NCBI GenBank assembly: GCA_934454845.1
Contig: CAKSGV010000021.1
Span: 1 to 30,158, forward strand
DNA: 30,158 nt
Direction: 5' to 3'
From: an uncultured Eubacteriales bacterium
Lineage (GTDB): Bacteria; Bacillota; Clostridia; Oscillospirales; Acutalibacteraceae
Shown: piece by piece, positions 13,432 through 21,467 of the stretch
How positions within the stretch are numbered: position 1 is the first letter of the stretch
How the letters are laid out: each line of letters starts with the position of its first letter
Made by a program: the position numbers and the translations under genes
Notes under the pieces: model-generated
Told to the model about the DNA's origin: nothing
Databases searched by the model: none
Seen by the model: the letters and a program-made list of their open reading frames with translations, nothing else

Positions 13432-13450
13432 AAAATTGATAATCAATTTT
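13432..13450 (-). terminator. Weak terminator at the end of the RiPP operon
   Basis: AAAATTGAT, one-base loop, ATCAATTTT, followed on the minus strand by ATTAGTGCC with a short T-run inside the stem. The hairpin overlaps the stop codon at 13443. Confidence 0.35.
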
Positions 13451-14210
13451 CAGTTTTCTGAGAAATATTAATCTTTGCAAAATGAATTGGATTGTACCAT
13501 TCACTATGAGGGTTTGACAAAATCAGCTCAGATTTTCTTGTTTTGGTTTTGCTAGAACAATCAGAAATTACTAAACCCAAATAAAAATATTTTTCCAAGT
13601 TGAATTTCTGAAGAAAATCTTTCTTTAGAATTGCCGTAATTGTATATTCCGCCTCACTTTCATCATATGTAGCGGAAATGTAATTTTCATCAATTTTACG
13701 ATTAACGCTATTCAAGACATCTACCGGCACAACAGTAATTTTATTATCAATTTCTTTTGGGAATAAGAAAAGACTATTATAGGAATATTTTTCCGTTCCG
13801 CAAATAATTAAATGTACACCATCACTAGCTTGTGTATCATAGTTTCCAATTTTGCTAAAACAAAAGTCATCGTTCGATATCTTAAATTGTAATTTTACAT
13901 CATCACCGACACTTTCTACATTCACAACACACGCAAGTTGATAGTCTTTTGCAATTTCATCATCTTTAATTATCGTATTATCTAACACAAAATCGCCATT
14001 GTTATAAATTTGGATATTTTCTCTCTTAGACCACTGTGTGTTTATAAATCCGCATAAAACATTGTCTATTTTTTCTTTAGGTAAGTTTGATTCTGTTATA
14101 CGTTTGTACAAGTAATCTATCTCATCATCAACATAATTTAGAACATTAATTGTATCTATAAATTGTTTAGGAAAGGTTTCCGGATAAATATCAAGAATGT
14201 CTTGAATCAT
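13443..14210 (-). CDS. Beta-rich CBM9/DOMON-like protein, possibly the second half of the nucleotidyltransferase
   Basis: 255 aa, no signal peptide. Residues 1-70 are helical and read like the missing end of the nucleotidyltransferase domain ('ILDIYPETFPKQFIDTINVL'). Residues 85-250 look like one beta sandwich; the pattern 'DGVHLIICG', 'AEYTITAILKKDFL', 'YLGLVISDCSS', 'WYNPIHFAKINI' resembles CBM9/DOMON domains that bind sugars or polar ligands, but this is my inference. The gene overlaps the upstream nucleotidyltransferase gene by ATGA. Reading the junction (minus strand CGCATTTTTTTAAAAATATG) in the -1 frame joins both into one chain of about 510 residues. A broken second copy lies at 9699-10007. 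Confidence 0.6.
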   Translation of the reverse strand: MIQDILDIYPETFPKQFIDTINVLNYVDDEIDYLYKRITESNLPKEKIDNVLCGFINTQWSKRENIQIYNNGDFVLDNTIIKDDEIAKDYQLACVVNVESVGDDVKLQFKISNDDFCFSKIGNYDTQASDGVHLIICGTEKYSYNSLFLFPKEIDNKITVVPVDVLNSVNRKIDENYISATYDESEAEYTITAILKKDFLQKFNLEKYFYLGLVISDCSSKTKTRKSELILSNPHSEWYNPIHFAKINISQKTEN

Positions 14211-14980
14211 ATTTTTAAAAAAATGCGAAATTTATGTGTTTTTATGTGATCTATAATTTCTTTCCATTTTATTTCATTGAAGTATTTTTTAGAAAACATA
14301 ATAATTTCATATGCTCGAAATATAAATCCGGTGGCTTTTGGAATAGTTGCATTTGTATAAAAATAATATATATTGCCCGCAGCTAAGTATGTATCCATAT
14401 ATAGATGATATATTAAATGAAGAAAAGATGTAGTTATATCAAATGTAAATATATCAAAATCATTTTTGATGATATTTCTCAATAGATATTCTTCGTCTAT
14501 ATTTGTAAAAGGATTAAAAATATTTTTGTGCAATTCGATAATGAAAAAATGTTTTCTTAATTTTATATGGTGAGGATTATTGGCACCCTCCTTTTCTAGC
14601 GATATATATCCCAAATCGCATAGAACTTTTTTTGCTTTATCATAATCTTTTTGATTTACATAAATGTCGATATCATTTCCAACTTGTCGGTAATCCGGTG
14701 ATAAGTATAAATATAAAGCTAATGATATTCCCTTAAAGTGTATAGGATTAATTCCATTAGATTTTAAGGCTTTATCTATGTTTATTGTTTCTAATTTCTG
14801 CAATAAGTATTTTCCTTTGTTTTGTGCATAGATAGTTTTGATTTTTTCATTTTCATAAAAATTAAAATCAAAATTATGTTCATAACGAAATATAAGCAAC
14901 AATCGATTCTTTACCAAATAATCTAATCGTTGTTCATTATTAATATCATCTTTAATAAAATTCAATACAGCTTTAAACAT
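14207..14980 (-). CDS. Nucleotidyltransferase (NTP_transf_5, PF14907-like), tailoring enzyme candidate
   Basis: 257 aa. 'NPIHFKGISLALYLYLSPDY' then 'RQVGNDIDIYVNQKDYDKAKKVLCDLGY' (residues about 75-130) contain the family's Lys-Gly and the metal-binding Asp-x-Asp (DID). 'HLIYHLYMD' is the conserved His region. Family members usually run to about 350 aa, so this one is short; the missing part seems to be at the start of the next, overlapping frame. PF14907 proteins occur in lasso-peptide clusters next to HprK-like kinases, where they are thought to add to a phosphorylated peptide. Here the likely substrate is the precursor at 20347. AAGGA precedes the ATG. Confidence 0.75.
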   Translation of the reverse strand: MFKAVLNFIKDDINNEQRLDYLVKNRLLLIFRYEHNFDFNFYENEKIKTIYAQNKGKYLLQKLETINIDKALKSNGINPIHFKGISLALYLYLSPDYRQVGNDIDIYVNQKDYDKAKKVLCDLGYISLEKEGANNPHHIKLRKHFFIIELHKNIFNPFTNIDEEYLLRNIIKNDFDIFTFDITTSFLHLIYHLYMDTYLAAGNIYYFYTNATIPKATGFIFRAYEIIMFSKKYFNEIKWKEIIDHIKTHKFRIFLKI

Positions 14981-15017
14981 ATTAATCGTCCTTTTTAGCT
15001 ACGGTTAACCTAAAAGT

Positions 15018-15743
15018 TTATTTATCAAAAAGATAATGAATCATTTTTTCGCGTTCATTAACAAATTTATTCATTACCTGATATGCTTCTGTTTCGTTAT
15101 ATTGCTTTTCGTTTATGCCCGCATTTGAAATTTCAAAAATAATAGCATCAGGATAAGCCAAAACAATAGGTGAATGAGTTGCAATTATAAATTGAGACCC
15201 CATTTCCACTAATCTTTTTATTTCTAAAAGAAGTGTCATTTGACGTGTTGGTGATAACGCAGCTTCTGGTTCGTCTAAAATATACAATCCGTTCCCCCGA
15301 AATCTATTTTGTACTAAAGATAAAAAGCTTTCACCATGTGATTGTTCGTGTAATGATTTTCCACCATAACCATCAAGATTTAGATGGTTATCAATGATGT
15401 TTGTTGCAACATTATAAAAACTTTCCGCTCTTAGAAAAAAGCCATCTTTTTCATAGTTTTTCTTAATTATCGTTAAATACTTATAAAGTTCAGATTCAGT
15501 ATGATATGTTGAAAAATTGAAATTTCGTGAGCCTCCCTCAGCATTTAAGCCTGAACCTACGGCTAGTGCTTCTAACAACGTAGATTTTCCAACTCCATTA
15601 TCTCCCACAAAAAAAGTTACCGCATTTTTAAAAGAAAAATAATTGTTTTGTAGTAGAAATTGAATCATTGGGATTTTTTGCAAGTAAGAATCTTTTGGAA
15701 TATCTGATGCTATTTTTATTCCCGAAATATAAAGATGTTCCAT
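15018..15743 (-). CDS. ABC-type soluble ATPase (COG3910-like)
   Basis: 241 aa. Walker A 'GDNGVGKST' (about residues 47-55), an ABC-signature-like 'SHGESF', Walker B 'LYILDEPEAAL' and the switch His in 'ATHSP' are all present. 'GGSRNFNF' and 'FFLRAESFYNVA' are typical of the COG3910 predicted ATPases. There is no membrane domain, so it is not a transporter. The start at 15743 (MEHLYISGIKI) is preferred because an upstream in-frame ATG lies inside the ABC exporter gene and family members begin here. It begins 4 bp after the exporter stop; its role in the operon (defence, immunity, or passenger) is not known. Confidence 0.85.
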   Translation of the reverse strand: MEHLYISGIKIASDIPKDSYLQKIPMIQFLLQNNYFSFKNAVTFFVGDNGVGKSTLLEALAVGSGLNAEGGSRNFNFSTYHTESELYKYLTIIKKNYEKDGFFLRAESFYNVATNIIDNHLNLDGYGGKSLHEQSHGESFLSLVQNRFRGNGLYILDEPEAALSPTRQMTLLLEIKRLVEMGSQFIIATHSPIVLAYPDAIIFEISNAGINEKQYNETEAYQVMNKFVNEREKMIHYLFDK

Positions 15744-15747
15744 TAAA

Positions 15748-17523
15748 TTATAAACACTCCTTGCTACTGGTGTATGCATTTGCTTGTTGCGAGAACATAT
15801 TAAAATATAATCCTCTTTTTTCCATCAATTCTTTATGTGTGCCGTATTCTGCAATTGTTCCACCTTTAAGAACATATATTTTATCAAAATCTATGATTGT
15901 TGATAATCGATGCGCAATCATCACAACCGTGCTCTTTTGTGTCTTGCTAAAGATAATATCCATTATCTTCTTTTCTGACAACGGATCAATACTTGAGGTG
16001 GGTTCATCAAAGAAATAAATCGGAAAATATTTATGTAGTACTCTAATTTGCCCTAATTTTTGTCTTTCGCCTCCAGACGGAACCTCACCATTTTCAGAAA
16101 ATTCCCTTGTTAATTCTGTATCTAGTTTTGAATCATATTTTTCCATCGAAAGTTCATCTAATAATGCTTTGATATTTAAATCGATTTGGTCGTTTTCTAT
16201 AAAAGAATCGAACAGAATATTCTCTTTTAGCGTGAACGCAAATATATTCGTACTTTGTAATGATATCCCGATATTACTTCTTACACTTTTTGTGTTATAT
16301 TGTTTGAGATCTTTTCCATTAAACATTATTTTCCCAAAAGAAGGGTCATATAATCGTAACAATAATTTTAATAATGTTGATTTTCCCGCTCCGTTTTCTC
16401 CAACAATTGCTATTTTTTCCTTTGGATTAATTTTGAGATTGATATTCTTCAAAATATATTCAGATGTATTTGGGTATTTAAAATTCAAATTATCAATTTC
16501 AATTAAAGTTGGAGAATTTTCTAACACCATTTTGTTATTAGTATTTTCAATTTTAGATTCTAAATTTAAAAATATTAATAATTTATTAGCAAATAACCCT
16601 TGTTTTAACAACTCGGGGAAAATACTTGTCAATGAACTTAATTGGTATGTTAGGTTCTGTGAAGCAGTAATTAATAATGCAAAATCACTAGTCTGGAGAG
16701 AATTTTTCATTCCTTTAAATAATAAGTATATTATCGTAATTATAAAAAGAAGGACAGGATTTATATGAAGTATAAAAGAAAGCAATGCATTTTTATTTCT
16801 AAATTTTTTTTGCAAGCTCATCTGTTCATCTGTATTTTTTCGAAATTTTGAAAATAAAATATTTGATATTCCTATCGATCTTATATCAAGCGAATATTCG
16901 TTTTGATAAAATATCCGATGGATGTAACTGCTAATTCTGCTCAATTTAATATTTTGCAAACTTTGCTCATAATTTAATTTATTATTTAACATGCTTAATA
17001 TTATTTCAATAATTACACTAACAAAAGAGATTATTATTATGAATGCATCTAAACTTATTATTATTGAAGCAAGCGCTAGTATATTAAAACATACTGAAAT
17101 ACATTTAGTCAATAACATAATCGCGTCGTGTGATTTGGAAAAATAATTTTGAATTGCCCATGAATAATTATTATAATACTCTGGGTCATCACAATATTCT
17201 AAATCTGTACGAAGAGCTTTGTTATATATATATAAATTCATTTTATATTTAATTTTAATGATCTCAACACAAGAATATCTACCTAACAAAATGGATGCTA
17301 GATGAGCTAAAAATGCTATAAAAAAATAAGCACACAAAATGCATACTGACTCAATAAATGGTCTATTTTTTTCTAGTGATTCTATTGCAAATTTTATTAT
17401 TGTAGTATCAATCATTACTAAAATTGGGGAAACCAAACAACTCAAAAATAACATAATTGAATAGCTCTTTCCTACCGAAAAAAAACTTTTAACTAAAAAA
17501 ATATAATTCTTAAAACTTTTCAA
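15748..17523 (-). CDS. ABC transporter, fused permease and ATPase (peptide exporter candidate)
   Basis: 591 aa. About six membrane segments fill residues 20-310. The ATPase domain follows with Walker A 'GENGAGKST', Q-loop 'SLQSTNIF', signature 'PSGGERQKLGQIR' (unusual P for L), Walker B 'IYFFDEPTSSIDP' and H-loop 'IAHRLST'. It would work as a homodimer. There is no N-terminal C39 peptidase domain, so it would export a peptide without cutting its leader. Its place in the operon makes the modified precursor peptide the likely cargo. Preceded by AGAGGAA. Confidence 0.9.
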   Translation of the reverse strand: MKSFKNYIFLVKSFFSVGKSYSIMLFLSCLVSPILVMIDTTIIKFAIESLEKNRPFIESVCILCAYFFIAFLAHLASILLGRYSCVEIIKIKYKMNLYIYNKALRTDLEYCDDPEYYNNYSWAIQNYFSKSHDAIMLLTKCISVCFNILALASIIISLDAFIIIISFVSVIIEIILSMLNNKLNYEQSLQNIKLSRISSYIHRIFYQNEYSLDIRSIGISNILFSKFRKNTDEQMSLQKKFRNKNALLSFILHINPVLLFIITIIYLLFKGMKNSLQTSDFALLITASQNLTYQLSSLTSIFPELLKQGLFANKLLIFLNLESKIENTNNKMVLENSPTLIEIDNLNFKYPNTSEYILKNINLKINPKEKIAIVGENGAGKSTLLKLLLRLYDPSFGKIMFNGKDLKQYNTKSVRSNIGISLQSTNIFAFTLKENILFDSFIENDQIDLNIKALLDELSMEKYDSKLDTELTREFSENGEVPSGGERQKLGQIRVLHKYFPIYFFDEPTSSIDPLSEKKIMDIIFSKTQKSTVVMIAHRLSTIIDFDKIYVLKGGTIAEYGTHKELMEKRGLYFNMFSQQANAYTSSKECL

Positions 17524-17594
17524 AAAACATTCCTCTTTCTATTGTTTAGGGTTTACTATATTATATTTTGACTTCAATTCAACTTAGTGATTAA

Positions 17595-18941
17595 TTAATG
17601 ATTAGTGAAAATTTCGTAAATACGATTATATAATTTGTTATTTTTAACATCCCGTAATGTAAATGTTTCCTCATATTTTGATAAGACTTTTTTGCAATCT
17701 TCAAAACAATTATTATCTACACAAGTATAATAATTGAAAAAATCAGTATTGGGTTGTAAATTTTTTATATAAATATTATCGGAAATTACTAGAAAAACTT
17801 TAGCAATACCTCTGCTTTTTAGATATGCTATTTCTGAAAGAATTTTCTCTAAAGTAAGTTGAATATTTATGCACAATATTGCAACATCAATATTTAAAGC
17901 ACACAGATAGGAATAAGTTAAAAAGCCATAATCATTGTTGAGATTATCTATATGAGATACACCGCCACCTACATTAATAATTATTGCATCGTTTTCTTTT
18001 TGTTTGTCAAGGAATTGTATTAGACTTTGTATGTTTTTTACATTGACTTTCATTTCGACATTTGTATTATAATTTAAAAATATAGTGTTTTTTAAAATAG
18101 CTCCAAGCGGGTTATATGTTATACACTGTGAATCAATACCATCGTTATTAAAAGCTTTTTGCAAGGTTGTTTGAACTACAAACTTTGACATATTACTTCC
18201 CAGACTGGAAATCATAATAATAGGTGTTTTGCTTTTAATTAAACTTTCTTCATGTAAATCATCAAAAGAAACGGAATCGGTTCTTTGGGTGATTCCTCTA
18301 AAATTCCCCAAATATATAAAATTTTTATTTATGTACCTATCTTTTAATACCGATGAATCCCATTCGGGAGTAAAATTATTAATAATATAGATATTATTAT
18401 ACTTATCAGTTTCTACAATGTTCCCATCAAAATCCACAAAATCATTCTCTAAAATGGAAAAATACCCAATTATATCATCATTTAATAACGATAATATATT
18501 AGTTATATCTTCTTCTCGTATGCCGATTGGGACAAAGACCGAATTTGAAAGTGTTGATATGCTTGAATTTTCATTTAAAGCTTCTTCTTTTAGCACTTCA
18601 ATTATATTTTCTGAACTCAATAACGGATGGACATCCAAAAAATCAAATATTTGTTTATTAATAGTCTCATAGTGATTAAAGTAAATCTTATCATCCTTTA
18701 TTAAAATACTCGCTTGCTCTTTTGAAACAGTGATTTTAAATATTTCACTATTGATAGAAACATATTCGTCATTAAAAATCATTTTACATCTAGTGTTCGA
18801 ACCGATCCAATTTATATACTTATGAATATCAAAATCAGATAAATAAATAGCATCATAAGAAGATAGAATATTAGTTATATTTTCCACAAATTCACTTAAA
18901 TTAATCGAATTGGTAACATTTAATATTTTTGTACTCAACAT
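17595..18941 (-). CDS. Peptide maturation system protein resembling TIGR04066
   Basis: 448 aa, soluble. Residues 235-400 form a Rossmann/P-loop-like region: 'TPIIMISSLGSNMSKFVVQT' followed by 'LQKAF...G' and 'DAIIINVGGGVSH'. This resembles the C-terminal domain of the TIGR04066 family, proteins found with CcpM-type radical SAM maturases of Cys-rich clostridial peptides. The P-loop is degenerate: the usual Gly-Lys-Ser/Thr is Ser-Lys-Phe. The N-terminal 230 residues are poorly conserved. Its role in maturation is unknown even in the family. It lies 21 bp after the radical SAM gene, with AAGGAAC before the ATG. The assignment is from memory. Confidence 0.55.
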   Translation of the reverse strand: MLSTKILNVTNSINLSEFVENITNILSSYDAIYLSDFDIHKYINWIGSNTRCKMIFNDEYVSINSEIFKITVSKEQASILIKDDKIYFNHYETINKQIFDFLDVHPLLSSENIIEVLKEEALNENSSISTLSNSVFVPIGIREEDITNILSLLNDDIIGYFSILENDFVDFDGNIVETDKYNNIYIINNFTPEWDSSVLKDRYINKNFIYLGNFRGITQRTDSVSFDDLHEESLIKSKTPIIMISSLGSNMSKFVVQTTLQKAFNNDGIDSQCITYNPLGAILKNTIFLNYNTNVEMKVNVKNIQSLIQFLDKQKENDAIIINVGGGVSHIDNLNNDYGFLTYSYLCALNIDVAILCINIQLTLEKILSEIAYLKSRGIAKVFLVISDNIYIKNLQPNTDFFNYYTCVDNNCFEDCKKVLSKYEETFTLRDVKNNKLYNRIYEIFTNH

Positions 18942-18962
18942 ATTTATGTTCCTTTTAATAAT

Positions 18963-20279
18963 TTATTTTATATTGAACTTTTCTTTGATGTATAATTTCA
19001 TTTCATATTCTAACGTTCGCTTTATTTGCGTACATTTTTCCTTATTAATGCTTTTATAATCTCTAAAACATGCAGTGCAAAAATGAATTGCCCAACACGT
19101 ACCACATTTATTTTTTGTAAATACATCTTCTAGTTTTCTATACTGATTGAACAATTTAGAAATATTTATACCCATTGTAACATTACCAATTATATTTGAA
19201 TCATCGTCTTCGTCTACTTTTTCACAAATATAATAATTACCGTTAGCGTGGACATATAGTTTTTTGTTAAGGGGTATACAACATCCTGCCGGGAACGCTT
19301 TCATAACGTTTGTTGGAATTATGGAGGTGTTTTCGAACTTGTTTATTATAGTTTCCATAGCTTGATGTTGCTTTCTGAATTTTTGCGTTTCTTCAAAAGT
19401 AAGAATTTTTTGTTGGGAAAAATCCATATTAGAAAGGTATTTTTTAAAATAAGGCGTAATACTCAATGATGAAAATTGGTTAAGGCAAGGTAGATTTTCA
19501 AAATATTCATATACTATATCATCAAAATACGGTGGAGTATGTACAGGTAAAAAAATAACGCAATCTAAAAAATAATTTTTGTCTAAATAATATAGCTTCT
19601 TTAAATTTTCTATAACAACATCATATGTTGGACTATTATCATTAAATATTCTGTACCTATCATGAATGGAACGGGGCCCATCTAAACTTATTGTTAACAA
19701 AATATTATTTTTAATAAGAAATTGACAAGTGTCATCATTTAACAATGTGCCATTTGTAGGCATTGTAAATAATACTTTTTTATGCAAAACATTTTTATTT
19801 TTAGCGTATTCAATGCATTTATCTATAAAATCTCTTCTCAATAGGGGCTCACCACCATAAAAACTTATAAATATAGTGTCATTTATTAGAGATCTATTAA
19901 ATAATTCATCGATTGCTTTATAAGCAGTTGAAAGTTCCATATCCAAAAAAATCTTATTCCATTTTTCGCGCTTATAATGATACCCACAATAATGACAGTT
20001 CATATTGCATTTTTCTGTAATAGATAAAACAAGTTGAGTTGTAATGTTTTTGCATATCCAATCCAACTGTTCAATGCTATATGGCATAGAAATTTCAAAC
20101 TCAAAATCAGAAAAAATATTCCAACCAAAAACATTTTCAATCTTTTTTATATCATAACTGTTTTGTTTGATTTTTTTCTTTTCTAGATCGTTTTTAATTT
20201 TAGCATTGATTTTGTGGAATCTATTAGTTCTACCATCATATAAAAAATATTCATTATTTATTTCTAGGACTTTGAGCAT
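18963..20279 (-). CDS. SPASM-domain radical SAM peptide maturase (CcpM-like)
   Basis: 438 aa. Residues 1-75 read as a small leader-binding type domain ('EINNEYFLYDGRTNRFHKI'). The radical SAM cluster is 'CNMNCHYC' (about residues 92-99), with 'FYGGEPLL' and 'TNGTLL' as SAM-binding motifs and 'ISLDGP...HDRYR'. The C-terminal SPASM region has 'CCIPLNKKLYVHANGNYYIC', then 'KCGTCWAIHFCTACF' and a last 'KC', enough for two more iron-sulfur clusters. Such enzymes install thioether or carbon-carbon links on precursor peptides; the Cys-rich precursor is 67 bp upstream. It looks like the Cys-rich-peptide maturase group (TIGR04068-like). GGAAAGG precedes the ATG. Confidence 0.88.
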   Translation of the reverse strand: MLKVLEINNEYFLYDGRTNRFHKINAKIKNDLEKKKIKQNSYDIKKIENVFGWNIFSDFEFEISMPYSIEQLDWICKNITTQLVLSITEKCNMNCHYCGYHYKREKWNKIFLDMELSTAYKAIDELFNRSLINDTIFISFYGGEPLLRRDFIDKCIEYAKNKNVLHKKVLFTMPTNGTLLNDDTCQFLIKNNILLTISLDGPRSIHDRYRIFNDNSPTYDVVIENLKKLYYLDKNYFLDCVIFLPVHTPPYFDDIVYEYFENLPCLNQFSSLSITPYFKKYLSNMDFSQQKILTFEETQKFRKQHQAMETIINKFENTSIIPTNVMKAFPAGCCIPLNKKLYVHANGNYYICEKVDEDDDSNIIGNVTMGINISKLFNQYRKLEDVFTKNKCGTCWAIHFCTACFRDYKSINKEKCTQIKRTLEYEMKLYIKEKFNIK

Positions 20280-20310
20280 ATCTTTTTCCTTTCCTGTATT
20301 GCCTACAGAG

Positions 20311-20576
20311 ACTTAGTAATAGCAGAGTGAATGGTTTAATTAAATGTTATGTATAAGATGTTTTTGAATAAACTGTCACATCATTGTTCGATTTTACATT
20401 ATATGTGCTAAATTGACAGTTAGTAGGACAATTTGATGAAGGGGAGCACCATCCATCTGAGCCGCATCTTGTAGATGTTGTGGACGCCACATCACCAACT
20501 AATGTACCAAATAATTTACTAAATAAACCAGCCATATTATCACCTTTCCTTTTTATTCACTCTGCTAATACTAAAT
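20311..20576. repeat. 22-bp inverted repeat enclosing the precursor gene
   Basis: The arm at 20311-20332 (containing TAGCAGAGTGAAT) matches the reverse complement of 20555-20576 at 20 of 22 positions. One of the two mismatches becomes a G-U pair in the transcript. The arms lie on each side of the precursor gene (20347-20535), inside the gaps to the kinase and radical SAM genes. In RNA they could form a long stem around the precursor coding region; in DNA they could mark a cassette. Confidence 0.8.
20347..20535 (-). CDS. Cys-rich RiPP precursor peptide
   Basis: 62 aa. The first 23 residues (MAGLFSKLFGTLVGDVASTT and three more) form an amphipathic helix-like leader without a Gly-Gly motif. The rest is a Ser/Thr/Asn-rich core with Cys at 24, 30, 36 and 40 (C-x5-C-x5-C-x3-C), one Trp, and a tail ending KTSYT. 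It stands between an HprK-like kinase and a radical SAM SPASM maturase, with AAAGGTGAT just before the ATG. Thioether cross-links from Cys to nearby residues and phosphorylation of a tail Ser/Thr are plausible but inferred. The cleavage site is not evident. The flanking inverted repeat suggests special transcript handling. Confidence 0.8.
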   Translation of the reverse strand: MAGLFSKLFGTLVGDVASTTSTRCGSDGWCSPSSNCPTNCQFSTYNVKSNNDVTVYSKTSYT

Positions 20577-20582
20577 CTCAAA

Positions 20583-21458
20583 TTAAGAGATAAAAGTGAT
20601 AATTTCGTTGCAACTAAAATCAATGTCCGTACCAATATGTACAATAAAAGCAGAATCTATGTTATTGATTATTTGTTTAGCGCAATCCATATCAAAACAA
20701 GAAGAATTATTGCCAAAACTTATTGAATTTTCCATAAGCTTTTTAGCAGCATCGTCAACTGAAAGTTTGAATACTGAAAAATATTTACTTTCGTTTTGCA
20801 AAATCGGAAAAACTATGTGATTGATTTTTTGTTTTTTGCAACAATAGTCTTTATTTAATATAATTCTATCTTTTCTTTCAGGGGTGCTTAAAAAATCTTT
20901 TTTTATAAGAAATTTGTTTTTGATTAAAGATATTTCCCCGCAACCTATATGAATTCCTCTTAAAACACTGCAAACATCGTTATCGTCTTTAACATCAATA
21001 AATGATATATCATCTGTTAAAAACTTGCAATTATGCCACAAAACACTTGCTAATGATAGTGATGATTTGCCTGAATTTTTTATTCCACAAAACATTATAC
21101 CTTTGTTATCTAAACATATTGTTGATGCATGAATTGGAATCCTTCTATCAACTAATCTAATTGAAATAATATGGTTAACAAATATTCTTATTGGCTGCAT
21201 TGATTTTAGCGAAAATAACTGCAATAGTCTTTTCTTCCCATTAATCCCGTTAATAACATTGTGTTCTGAAAATGCAAATTGTCCATATTCAGATTGTTGG
21301 GGTCTTATTTCTATATATCCATCACACAAATCAGGAGTAAACTCATTACTACATGTAGCATCCCAAAGTTCATGTAATAAATAATTCTTTACGCAGCTAG
21401 AATTAGTTACTATGTGAAATGTTTCATTGTCAACTGTAAAACAAACTATATAATTCAT
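20583..21458 (-). CDS. HPr-kinase-like protein (peptide kinase candidate)
   Basis: 291 aa. 'IPIHASTICLDNKGIMFCG' leads into the Walker A 'GIKNSGKSS' (about residues 125-135), followed by the Asp pair in 'FLTDDISFID', the core of HprK-type P-loop kinases. The N-terminal 100 residues are not those of true HprK. In paeninodin-type lasso clusters, homologues phosphorylate the peptide's C-terminal Ser; the substrate here would be the adjacent precursor. The start is the ATG at 21458, 5 bp after AGGAGG; the GTG just before it is too close. It begins 9 bp after the upstream gene's stop. Confidence 0.82.
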   Translation of the reverse strand: MNYIVCFTVDNETFHIVTNSSCVKNYLLHELWDATCSNEFTPDLCDGYIEIRPQQSEYGQFAFSEHNVINGINGKKRLLQLFSLKSMQPIRIFVNHIISIRLVDRRIPIHASTICLDNKGIMFCGIKNSGKSSLSLASVLWHNCKFLTDDISFIDVKDDNDVCSVLRGIHIGCGEISLIKNKFLIKKDFLSTPERKDRIILNKDYCCKKQKINHIVFPILQNESKYFSVFKLSVDDAAKKLMENSISFGNNSSCFDMDCAKQIINNIDSAFIVHIGTDIDFSCNEIITFIS

Positions 21459-21467
21459 CACTACCTC

